Positions 1-11,171 of a DNA stretch of 64,000 nucleotides are shown here, in pieces; positions within the stretch are counted from its first letter, which is position 1; each line of letters begins with the position of its first letter. The notes under the pieces were generated by a model, which did not search any database, was not told the origin of the DNA, and was given only the letters and a program-made list of their open reading frames with translations. The DNA is from Oasisia sp. SBJ-2009. Lineage: Eukaryota > Annelida > Polychaeta > Sabellida > Siboglinidae. The position numbers and the translations under genes were made by a program. The DNA is taken from NCBI GenBank assembly GCA_964017155.1, contig OZ024856.1:2937701-3001700 (forward strand). Direction: 5' to 3'.

Positions 1-92
1 TTATAGGGTGGTTATTACATTATCGGTTGATTTTATTACATTATCGGGTAGTTATTACATTACCGGGCGATTATTACATTATCGGTTGTAAC
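1..92. repeat. 22-23 bp tandem repeat, 4 copies
   Basis: Four near-identical units built around TTATTACATTATCGG run from the window edge to about 92, so the array may continue outside the window. It stops about 65 bases before a possible splice acceptor on the plus strand. Confidence 0.8.
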
Positions 93-159
93 AGACGATG
101 CTGCTTTGAACCACACAACGTGTGATCACGAATCCACAACTGTTGCTCTGTTTCTGCAG

Positions 160-286
160 GACGGACCACTCGAACTACGTGGCAACGTTCCCAGACATGT
201 ACCGCTATTTGGCGACGGACGTCGAGGCACAGAAGAAGATTGAGCAGCTCGGTACCGGAGCCTTACTGATCTATCGCACCGAGAGG
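160..286 (+). CDS. possible internal exon of an unidentified gene, perhaps thioredoxin-fold/PDI-like
   Basis: A good acceptor (tgctctgtttctgcag) precedes an open stretch reading DHSNYVATFPDMYRYLATD and then EAQKKIEQLGTGALLIYRTE. The downstream donor is weak (AGG/gttcgc), so the right edge is uncertain. The pattern of Phe, Tyr-Arg, a Thr-Asp-x-Glu segment and a Leu-Leu-x-Tyr-Arg strand resembles the non-catalytic thioredoxin-like domains of protein disulphide isomerases. That is an impression from memory, not an alignment. No CxxC is present. The neighbouring exons would lie left of the window or in the unrecognised sequence to the right. It may equally be a chance ORF. Confidence 0.3.
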
Positions 287-874
287 GTTCGCATATACTA
301 CCAACAACAACTTAAAACTCTAATCATGTTTTATTACCAGCTCAACTGAGTTTGACTCACATTATACAATAAAATACAATTAATGCACTAAAATATCATT
401 GACAGGTTATACACTATTAATACAACTTAATTATTCCCTATCGTTTTTATTGACAATAATTATATAATCCCCACCGTATAAGAGTGAGACTATCTGTTCG
501 TTCGGGTTACTGGTAGAGGAATAACAATACACTATCTAATGTCATATTGATAAGTCTCTTGTCAAGCAGTATATTGTTCAGTCTGTATGTGCCGACTTTA
601 ATCTTAGAAAACAATTGTTTTATCAAAGGCTGTCCACTCTTACTTTCAGTTTGTTTATATAAACATACCTCATTATCTCAGCGTAACCTATTCCAGGAAA
701 ACTACACTGTATTGCCATTTTCTGTGTAATAACGACATCGTCAAATATATAATACAGTCAAATATATAATACAGCAAGGTATAGTGTGGCATGCAGTGCA
801 CGCATACACTAAAACCGGTCTCACAACACTGACATAGACAGTGACCAGATCAGTCTGGCTAACTCCTGCTCACT
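287..874. other. AT-rich sequence with no recognised gene
   Basis: No coding potential or repeat family was recognised between the possible exon and the transposon. It contains a short direct repeat of a TCAAATATATAATACAG motif near 737-773. Confidence 0.5.
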
Positions 875-878
875 TTAA

Positions 879-1709
879 AGGACAAAAAAGACTACGGCTT
901 CGTGTCATACAGCTAATAGAGTTTATACAAAGTAACAATTTCCACATATACTCAATATTTTTTAACGTTAGCGGTTTACTCAGAATGTGACTTTAAAGTC
1001 TAAAATTCTAACGAAATCCACGATGGTCTAGACGCCGCCATAGGTGAAGGGTTAATTTGGCTTGGCCATTCAGCGCGCGGCATTCTATATCTCGGTCAGC
1101 TTCCGGCGACGCTGTTAAGGGTCAACAACTTCGAATCTTCGACAGTTCGTTCAGTTGGCGTGACATCTAGCAGCTGCTTATAGACGTATATCTAAATCTG
1201 TGGTTAAATCTATGGTAAACTTTAGTAATTATGCCTTCGTGTTCGGCATACGGTTGCAATAATAGTTGAAACAACCGGTAGTATTGAAGCAATGGATTCA
1301 CGTTGGTGATTTGCGGGCGTACTGTTTGGCACTTTGCTCGGTCCATTTTGAGGAGAAATGCTTTGATGTAGACATGTATCATCAGTTGATGGGATGATTT
1401 CAGCGATAACAATAATAGACAACTTTATATTTACCGTCATCAGCATGTTACGCGCGTTGCCGAGTTGCAGCCATCTCATGACAACAGCCAAACCCTATGC
1501 AGGGAATCTACGTGGAGAGCGCCTCGATCACCGTCGTGACGTCATTCTTCGTCTAAGATGGGGTAGCGCATAGAATTTGGATGTCTGGGTGTTAAAAAAT
1601 ATTGTTCTGGTAAACCGCTGGCGTTAAAAAGTTGAGTATATGTAGAAATTGTTATTTTATATTAACTCTATTAGGTGTATGCCACGTAAAAGTTAACTTT
1701 GTTTGTCCT
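879..1709. mobile_element. Kolobok-like DNA transposon remnant with long terminal inverted repeats, TTAA target sites and a THAP relic
   Basis: The left end (879-978) and right end (1611-1709) are about 100 bp inverted repeats. Both outer ends read AGGACAAA inward and both are bordered by TTAA (875-878 and 1710-1713). Inside lies a damaged THAP zinc finger. TTAA duplications together with a THAP-bearing transposase are the known hallmarks of the Kolobok superfamily. The element is only 831 bp, so it is non-autonomous. The superfamily call is inferred from these two traits; no DDE catalytic core is visible. Confidence 0.7.
1231..1396 (+). pseudogene. degenerate THAP zinc-finger coding relic inside the transposon
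   Basis: The plus strand starts MPSCSAYGCNN, the classic N-terminus of a THAP domain with the first two zinc-binding cysteines, and then hits TGA. About 40 bases on, in another frame, comes LKQWIHVGDLRA and then CSVHFEEKCFD, the C-terminal half with the last Cys and His of the C2CH finger. The middle, including the region of the AVPTF box partners, is eroded. The two halves are out of frame with stops between them, so no functional protein can be made. Confidence 0.7.
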
Positions 1710-1713
1710 TTAA

Positions 1714-2411
1714 CATGTACTGTTGTTTCCCGGCCTTTTGTGTAAATTGTTCTCACAGTTAAACGGCGTAAAACTAAACACGCGAAAAATGCGTTAAAGA
1801 TGGGAAGACATCACAAAATGTTCGCAGTTCCAATACTATTGCGCTATGTAACCTCCTCCGTAACATTAACAGTGATTGTCTTCTTCCTCAACAGGTCTTC
1901 CGGGAGGTGCTATGGTGGTTCTACTTGTGTTCATTAGAGCGATCCTGCATATTGCCGAATGCCAACCGGTTTTGCAGATTAGACCCCAAAGACCGGTACT
2001 CAACACATGCACACTGTCACCGATTCGACCAGTCAATTGTCAACGTGTTGCTTAGCAACATTTGGTTGACGGACGGGAAATCATATACAGCCAAGGAAGA
2101 TTTCTTTTTAATACGTCGCTATGTCACACATACATATACAGTTAAAGAGTGTAAGAAAACTAATGCGTGAATCGCTGAGGATTTGACAAATTGGCAAAAT
2201 CGAGACCACGGACGCTGTACTCAGCTGGAGCAAATGGCAGCAGATTTGTGTTATAATCGAGAAAATAATCAACCATGTGACTCGCTGATGTTGGCTGCGG
2301 GGGTGGCATAACGGAGACAATGGACATTGTACTCAACGGGTGTGAATTGCAGGTTTATAAAATTTAACCGGCTGGAGTTATGCAGCGGCTGCTGCCGTGA
2401 ACCGCATCGGA
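1714..2411. other. no recognised gene
   Basis: An acceptor-like tract ends at about 1893 (ttcttcctcaacag), but the ORF that follows has no recognisable product. I see nothing else. Confidence 0.4.
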
Positions 2412-2412
2412 T

Positions 2413-2519
<107 letters not shown>

Positions 2520-3194
2520 GCGTAATGGTGTCAATGTTTACTTGGTATATCAAATAGAGAACAGATTGTCCTTATATGGCCAATATGGCGGATGCCCTGG
2601 CGGCCCGGATTAGTGCTAGGTTAAACTACCGGCGAGACACGTTAAGGTGCACGTATCCGAGAACCAGAATAGCAATTTGACCAGTTGACAGGCGACTAGA
2701 AGGTCGTCTATCTACTTGATCGGACCGGACATAAACAGTCGTACGTTTACTGGACTGGTCAAACTTAATCTGAAATATAGGAAAGCAAACATTATGCTTG
2801 AGAATGTACAACGACGTACAACGACATCGAATGATAGCAGCGTTTGGCCTGTTTGTAACGATCATATTTCCCATATATATCATATTTCCTGGGTCAGCAC
2901 TTTGAGGTGTGAAAAGATGCTACCGAAACAAGAGACAAGTTGCTGCGCCGATCGAAGCGACTTCGGTTGCTGGCGCTCCCCTACCTGTTGCGTAATGTTA
3001 TACTGGGCGGCGGTCGTGGGGCGTGGCAAAGACTGGCTGTCCGTCGAACGATCATGGGATTTGGCGATCATGTTGCGCGGAGCAAGTCAAACTCCAAAAA
3101 AGCGCATTTAACATTTCTTTTGGCCTTCTCCGGGTCTATGAATCTAATTGTATCATACTCCTGTCCTTCCAGTTTCTTCTCCATTATCTACCTC

Positions 3195-4720
3195 CTTAGT
3201 TACCATAGTTTTTGCTTAGTTACCGTAGTTTTTGCTTAGTTACCGTAGTTTTTCCTTAGATACCGTAGTTTTTCCCTTAGTTACCGTTGTTTTTTCCTTA
3301 GTTACCGTAGAATTTTCCTTAGATACCGTAGTGTTTCCCTTAGTTACTGTTGTTCTCTCCTTAGTTACCGTAGTTTTTCCTTAGTTACCATAGTGTTTTC
3401 CATAATTACCGTAGTTTTTCCCTTAGTTACCATTATTTTCGCCTTACCTAACTTAGTGTTTTCTTAGTTACGATAGTTTTTCATTAGTGTCCGTAATTTT
3501 CCTTAGTTACCGTTGTGTTCTCCTTAGTTACCTTAGTTTTTCCTTAGTTACCGTAGTTTTCTCATTAGTTACCATAGAGTTTTCCTTAGTTACCGTTGTT
3601 TTTTCCCTTAGTTACCGTTGTTTTCTCCATAGTTAGTTACCGGTGTTTGTACTTAGTTACCGTTGTTTTCTCCTTAGTTACAGTTTTTTCCTTAGTTACT
3701 TTAGTTTTCTCCTTAGTTACCGTAGTTTTTCCTTAGTTACCGCAGTTTTACCTTAGTTACTATAGTTGTTTCCTTAATTTCCGTACTTTTTCCTTAGTTA
3801 CTGTACTTTTTCCTTAGTTACCATAGTTTTGTTTCCTTAGATACCAATATTTTATCCTTAGTTACCGTTGTTTTTCCTTAGTTACCGTATTTTTCCTTAG
3901 TTACCGTAGGTTTTCACTTAGTAGGTACCATTATTTTCACCTTACCTAACTTAGTTTATCCTTAGTTACCATAGTTTTTTACTTAGTGTCCATAGTTTTC
4001 CTTAGTTACCGTTTTGTTCTCCATAGTTACCGTAGTTCTTCCTTTGTTAGCGTAGTTTTATCCTTAGTTACCATTCTTTGTACTTAGTTTCCGTAGTTTA
4101 TCCTTAGTTACCGTACTTTTTTCCTTAGTTACAGTTGTTTTCGACTTCGTTACCATTGTTTTTTCTTAGTTACCGTAGTTCTCCTTAGTTACCGTAGAGT
4201 TTTCCTTAGTTACCGTAGTTTTTCCCTTAGTTACCATTGTTTTCTCCTTAGTTTACCCCTAATTACCGTAGTTTTTCCCTAGTTCCCGTAGTTTTTCCCT
4301 AGTTCCCATAGTTTTTCCTAGGTTACCGTTGTTTTGTCCTTCGTTACCGCAGTTTTTTCCTTAGTTACCATTGTTTTCTCCTTAGTTACTGTTGTTTGTA
4401 ATTAGTTACCATTGTTTTTTTCTCCTTAGTTAACATAGTTTTCTATTAGTTTCCGTAGTTTTCCCTTAGTTACCTTAGTTTTCTCCTTGGTTACCATAGT
4501 TTTTCCTTAGTCACCGCAGTTTTACCTTAGTTACTATAGTTGTTTCCTTATGTTCCGTAGTTTTTCGTTAGTTACCGTTGTTTTCTCCTTAGTTAACATA
4601 GTTTTCCCTTAATTTCCCTTAAGTTGTTTTCGACTTAATTACCATAGTTTTTCTTAGTTACCATGGTTTTCCTTAGTTACTGTACTTTTCCCCCTAGTTA
4701 CCATTGTTTTCTTCTTAGTT
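3195..4720. repeat. degenerate ~21 bp minisatellite, about 1.5 kb
   Basis: Roughly 70 copies of a unit close to CCTTAGTTACCGTAGTTTTT, with unit length varying by a few bases and frequent substitutions. Variants of the second half (GTTGTTTTCT, TAGTTTTTCC) alternate without obvious higher order. The divergence suggests an old array. Confidence 0.9.
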
Positions 4721-4740
4721 ACTGTAGAGTCCATCTCTAG

Positions 4741-5118
4741 TCACAACTCTCTTCTATCAGAGACGGTCTCCATTTCATCTGTTGATTTCAGGTGAACACG
4801 TCCCTTATTCTTGTGTCCCCACACTTCCTTCAAGCCACTGTAGAAGCCCTTCGTGTTGTTTCTGTCAGCAGCTCTCTGCAGCTCCACTGCTTTCCTTTCC
4901 CACCAGACTGACTTCAGTACACGGGTGCGTTTTTGTAGCAGTCTGCAGGCATCTTTATATGCTGCAGTGGTGGATGTAGTGCTCCTGGTTTGCAACACTC
5001 TCTGGTGGGCTTGGTCTCTTCTGTCCATAAGAGTCTGTAGCTCCTGGTCGTTGGGGTCAAACCAGTCCTGGTGTTTTCTGTCTGGCTTGCCAAGATATGT
5101 CTTGGCTGTGTTGTACAC
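4741..5118 (-). mobile_element. non-LTR retrotransposon fragment (endonuclease to reverse-transcriptase linker)
   Basis: The minus frame reads KPDRKHQDWFDPNDQELQ and later RNNTKGFYSGLKEVWGHKN. This is the typical linker between the apurinic-like endonuclease and the reverse transcriptase in animal LINE ORF2 proteins. It is cut off at both ends. A second minus frame overlaps its 5' part, which fits a frameshift near 5110-5140. The family (RTE, CR1 or Jockey-like) cannot be fixed from this piece. Confidence 0.75.
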
Positions 5119-5186
5119 GACCTGCTGCAGAGCTGGTCATTCCTCGTCTGGTGTTGAGCAGACACCAAACGAGGACTACAAACTGG

Positions 5187-5187
<1 letters not shown>

Positions 5188-5220
<33 letters not shown>

Positions 5221-5250
5221 TGTATGTATAAATATATATATATATATAAA
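5188..5250. repeat. (TATG)n and (TA)n microsatellites
   Basis: About ten TATG units are followed by TA dinucleotides. Confidence 0.9.
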
Positions 5251-5282
5251 AGGAAAAGCATGAATATGATAACCTTCTTCAT

Positions 5283-6405
5283 AAATGTCGTGGATCTTGG
5301 TTGCCAAACAAAGAGGGATTCATATCAAACTCATACAAATAGGATGTAAAACCTACATGTAGGCTGTAGAAGAAGGCAGATAACATGTTTCTTGCTGGCA
5401 GCATTGTCCCATTTTCAAATTTGTTTTCACTGTAAATTAATTCCTATTTGGTACCTAATCTGTCGAACATGTTAACTCCTGTTTGGTGATGTTCTGGCCT
5501 CAATCTGCCACTAACTTCGATAACAAAACATCACACGCGATTTTATAGAGAGGAAGGGTTGTGTCAGAACCTCCATGCATCTATGGGAGATGTCAGCTGG
5601 CTCGAAACGAATGACCACGATGATTGCGTGTATCTTAGTGGCTACAATGTTTTTTTCAATTAATGGTAATTGACTGTATTGGGTAAAACCCATATACTAA
5701 ACTGGTGTACTCGTGTCCCTGTCCTAGAAGATGACGTTGTCTGTGGTAAGGTGGCGCGGTCCATGTATTATTTTGTTCTCGTCTGTCTTTCTAAACGCAG
5801 TTGTACACGGACTTAACAAGATTTAACAAGATTGCCACCCAGAGAATCAACTCTAGATGGCAGGTGGACAAGGAAGCCCTTTGGATTATCGAGAGTCCAA
5901 CCAATCTATCTAAATGTATATGTCGATTTTGTTTTTAAACATATTAACACTACTATATATACATATATATATATATATATTATACATCACTATGACAAAG
6001 TCCCCGCAAAGATCGAACTTTACCACTAGGCAACGACTTCCACCGCAGTGTAGTAAACTTTCAATCAGAAAACATACTCTACCGTTTTGAAACAGCTGAA
6101 AAGATTTCTCTTGTCTTCAGCAAAACTGTTCCATTCATTTTAATGTTCATGATTCTGACTCTCCACTGAAGACCTGTGTTCATCCATTATGGTTAAAATA
6201 CACCGACAGATATTTACAGACACAGTAGACAACAACGCAAGTTTTACGCGACTGCAAATAAAGATCACAAAAAGCACAACGCTCACAATGACAAGCTTGA
6301 AGCAAAAGGTTACTCACAGCAGTATTTACTCTTAACATATGAGATATGGCGGTTGGTGTTATTGTTACTTATCCTTCATGGAGTGGAAAGAATAAGACAT
6401 CGTCA
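5283..6405. other. 3' flank of MTIF2, no other gene recognised
   Basis: Unique-looking sequence. The MTIF2 3' UTR lies in the right part. A minus-strand ATTAAA at 6138-6143 is the nearest plausible polyadenylation signal; I saw no AATAAA closer. Confidence 0.4.
6138..6143 (-). promoter_or_regulatory. possible MTIF2 polyadenylation signal (ATTAAA)
   Basis: The first common variant signal on the minus strand, about 265 bases past the stop. Weak evidence on its own. Confidence 0.3.
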
Positions 6406-6578
6406 TCAGAAGTCTATGTCCCATTCTAACTGTTGTGCGACTTCCTTGCGTTCGTAACATATGATGCGATCCCCGTGCTGCGGAACGACGGTTTTATCAG
6501 CAAAACAAATACCACATTCCACGTCCGTCTTGATGCTGTCTACCTCGTTCTTGAAGTGCTTCAACGAAGTCAACTCAC
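6406..6578 (-). CDS. MTIF2: MTIF2 coding exon 16 (C-terminus, stop)
   Basis: Reads [20 protein letters not shown] then [20 protein letters not shown] and ends EWDIDF-TGA. The SLKHxK and GDxIxCYE motifs mark the end of IF2 proteins. Acceptor ttgatgcacag. Confidence 0.96.
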
Positions 6579-9500
6579 CTGTGCATCAAACAGACATTTC
6601 AGAAAGTTAGTGGACTACCAATTAATAACTAGGTCCCTTCCAAACAAAGCCCTGACAGCCATCGATGTGTTTAGAATGCTTACCAAACTGCGCCAAGCTT
6701 TCAACAAAATGGCTGCATGAACACATGCTTATCATTGTACCTTTTGGCCAAAATGATGGCTTCAGAAGATTATATTTACTACAAAAAGCTAACAGAAAGT
6801 TATTAAAGTATCAAACATATGCAGTAATGTTTGCATTAGTTGTTTTGTCAAACAAACATTGTGGTCACTGCCAGGACCACTGTTGTCAAGTACCTTCTTC
6901 AATACTGAGCACTGTTGGGTGAAAGACACATTCAAGTTGCAATCATTTTGAAGGTTGGAGATTTTGTTGTGATCTGCAGTAAACGTAATCAGTTTGGCAG
7001 TTTTAAATACAAATACTTTTAATTCATGTCAAATACAATTACAGTTTTTTTTTTAAGTTTTGAAATACTTTCAAATACAAATTTATTTGACCCCACGCCC
7101 AGGGTGGTGTCGAGTTTGGCTTTCAGAATTGTCCGTGACTAGAATTAGTGAGTCTACTATAAGCTGCAAATTTACACCCTGCATGGGATCTCCTGGCATA
7201 AACACCAGACAGAAGGAACCAATGGCTTTTAGGGTATCTTCGGAAAGACACATGCAATGTGAGGTGAAAGATGTGGCCTAAGATTAGAAAAGCCAACAGG
7301 TGAGATCGAACCTTTGTCCCCTTGAGTGACAGTCCAGCACTATACTACATACATATATACATACATGCATATGGACATATATATATATATATTATATATA
7401 TATAAACATATAATAACACATATTTATATTTACACCTACCATCAAGGATACTTTCTCCATCGCGTAACAACTTGAAGCAGAGTTTCTTCTGCAGCATGCC
7501 CTTGACACATCTGCAGCCAGCCACAGGAACCTTCTGTTTGCCGTCCGTCACCAGGAACGACTGCAGGACATTGGCTTCACCTACAACAACAGGTAAAGGA
7601 GAGGTTCTTACACAACACGGCAAACATATCATTGTCAAGCGTATTGTATTGCATGCATTTGGCTGAAACTGTGCATGTGATGTAGTGGGCCCACTGGACT
7701 GCCTTTTCCCCCATGCAACGCTGGATAACTTGACTAATGCGTAATAAATAAATACATAGCATAACATTGAGTTAATAATAAATATAGGTGCAAGCAGAGA
7801 CTACCCACAACTTCAACAGAATGCTTGGTAACTTGGTGTCTAAATATAATGAAACAAGTCAATCAAATACAGATAAAAACAATGGATATAAATTCTTACA
7901 TCAGTTTACGCGTGCATGTGCCTCTTTCTGCAAAATCCACACATATAAAAGAAAAGGAGTCCACAAGCGAAGCTATGCCTATGTATTTCAATACAGATGG
8001 CCTGTACTATAAGACTACTACAGACTCATGGCCAGCCCAGACTGGTCTTCCCACACCCACAACACAGGCCTGGGGCTGATGCAGTGATAGGCCAGTCCCA
8101 CCAGGGGAACAAGAGAAGAAAACCGACAGTTTGATCACCCACCTATGACCTCCTCCACGACCTTGGGAGGCAGACGACTCGTGAGTTCTTCGCGAATGTC
8201 ATCCATCAGTTTGTAGATGATGTTGTGAGCGCGAACGGACACGCCTTTGGACCGCGCCAGCTTCTTGACGGCCTCGGGGCAGTCCACGTTGAAGCCGTAC
8301 ACGATACCTGCAGGGGCAGGAGGGTCTAGTTCAAGGGTTTATATGTCAGTCGCTATTGTAATGCAAACTATTGTCAAATGCTAAATGAATGGGAGAATCA
8401 GCATGACATATCTGCGAATGATATAGGACATGCGTAGCAGTCTAACTTGTCAAACGCAACCATGGCTAACGTGAATGTTCCATCAGAAATGGCAGATATT
8501 AGAAATGGATTCATGAGATGCAAGATTGTATACGATGACGATGGTAACAGTATTATTATGTATATTACTGTATTTTAAAATATTGTACCATTGCCACTTT
8601 AATGTGTGAAAATAAAGATTTTATTATTATCATTACTATTTGCTGCCTCACAAATAACGTTTATTTGAATAACTATTGGAAAAGGGAAGCTGGCCTATGC
8701 AAAAATAATTTTGAAATTGGACAGGAAGAATTAAAACTTACTTTGGCATGTTTAGTTCACCTTGTCCATTTGTATTACTCACGCCATAAACAATAAGTTC
8801 CATATTAGTAAATATATTGTTCATGGCTCCAAGAATGGTTTATTGTAGTATAACTAACTTACTTTAAGTAAGTAAGTTAATTATACTACAATAAGTTCCA
8901 TATTGTTTTGAAATTGTGACCACATCACAACAAATGCCAGGAGTCAAATTATCTGCAATTTATCTAAAACCCCTGGAAAACGTATAATTTGTTTGAGATT
9001 CACCATCAAGGGTTATTAGAATTTAAAGGTTAATGGATTTCAAATAAATATTCACAACATCACACAAGGTTTCTAAGATCGTTCAAACTCTCTTGAACTG
9101 CCCACCACTGACCTGTAAAGGTCTCAGGAGACACAACAACAATAAAAATGTAATCATAAACAACTATTTAACAGTGTCATCTTTGAGAAACAGCCGGCGC
9201 AAATATGTAAAGAAACCCTCCCACATCTGCATCCAGAGCACTGTTTTTAGTTTTTTGTTTGAGTTACCCAAATGACCAGTGGGTCAGCTTTGAACGGCAG
9301 AACCTACCTCCAAAATTAGCAGCCATGTCAACGTCCTGTTCCGTGACCGCACCGACGCCGTACTGGAGAATGTGGAGTGTGCACTGCTCTGACATGTACG
9401 AGTCCAACGTGTCGAGGATGGCCTCAACACTCCCGTCCACATCACCTGTCAGACAACATGGTGTCACATCCTGGCTCACCTTACAGTATATTTTCAATTC

Positions 9501-11105
9501 AATTCAATATCTTTATTTCAGACTGTCATACAGATGTCCACATAAACATTAATAAATACAAGTGACTAAAAAATATAAAAGTATTGCGCATGGTAAATAG
9601 AAAAAACATTGCACAATGGTACATTCAATCAAAAACTATTATGTATATACAGCTGTATAACATTTTGATCCAATGTCGTCTTATCCTGGATTGCCATTTT
9701 ATATCACTGTTGATAATTGCAATTACCAACTTATTATAAGAGACATCAAGTCTCCGCATGAATTTATATACAAGGTTTCTAATTACAGCTTTACTATCTG
9801 GTACATGGTATTCTACAAACATGGTGGAGGCACTGCAATATTTAGGCTGATTTAGCAATAAACGAAACACATTATTTTAACCCACATGAAGTTTATGTAT
9901 ACTTGCTACTGTGTAATTCCACCACAGCTGAGCAGTATACATGGGAGAGCAGAAAGTTCTAAGCAAAGTCAGCTTCACTTCATTGGAACACTTGTAAAAT
10001 TTCCGCAGTAGCGCATTACCCTTCTTGGCTCACTTTACAGTATATCCTTCTTAAACTTACTCTTGTTGATTACACAATATCTTGTGCCATTATCTCTGGC
10101 ATTAAATGAATTAATTGTAGAGCGCAGTGGCTCAGGGGTAGAGCTTCGTACTCTTGACTAAGAGCACCCGGGTTTGAATCCTGTGCTGCAGTGTTAAAAC
10201 CTTGGGCAAGTTTTTTCACTGTACATTGCTCCAGCAGTATAAATGAGTACCTGTGGTTGGTATGTGTACGAGCAGCCATCGCACATTAATTGCAGCATAT
10301 GGCTGTGTGCTTCCTAGAGAAGTTGAGATGGTGTCTGATTGAACAGATCTGCCAGGGAAGTACAGTGTAAAGCGCTTTGAGCAATCCTAACGATTGGATA
10401 CTGCACTATATAAGAACTTACCTTTGCTTTACTTTAATCAAGCCAATCATTTTCCAATAGGGAATGTGTCCTAATGAATCAAATGTAATGCACCACTCTC
10501 GAATATATCTCATCATTAAATTTGCCCACTGAAGAAACTAAATAACTCATAATTAACCACCTCCTTGTTTCTGTGCAAATCCGTTACCAATTTAAAGATC
10601 AATGAAAACAAATGGGCACAAAAACATCAATATCATCTGATATTTCCCACGTGACTCTCCCCACCTTTGACGACAATCTCCAGCTTCGGTCCGACGTCGC
10701 TGTCGGTGATCTCTTTCACGCGGTCCTTCCTGTAGATGGAGCTGCGGCGGTACCCCTTGCTCAGTCGCACCTCCCTGCGCCGCTGGTAGTCCTCGCGGTG
10801 CACGTCCGCCCGCTCCTGCACCACGCGGTGCGCCTCCAACTGGTGCTCTTCTTTCTTCTGTCTCTCGCGCCACTCCACCACCTCCTTGGCCCGGCGCTGT
10901 CAGAGTATTTCAAGACTGCTCTCAATGTCCATTTTTTCTGCATCTTTCACACTTTTATATATTTATTTTTAATTATCTCAACTATACTATAATTTTAACT
11001 GTTCATGATTTAATAGTTTACTATTTCACATTATATTTGATTTATTATTAATTACAATTGACACAAACATTGTATTGCTGTAGTTATTTATTATTAACTA
11101 CTGTG

Positions 11106-11171
<66 letters not shown>

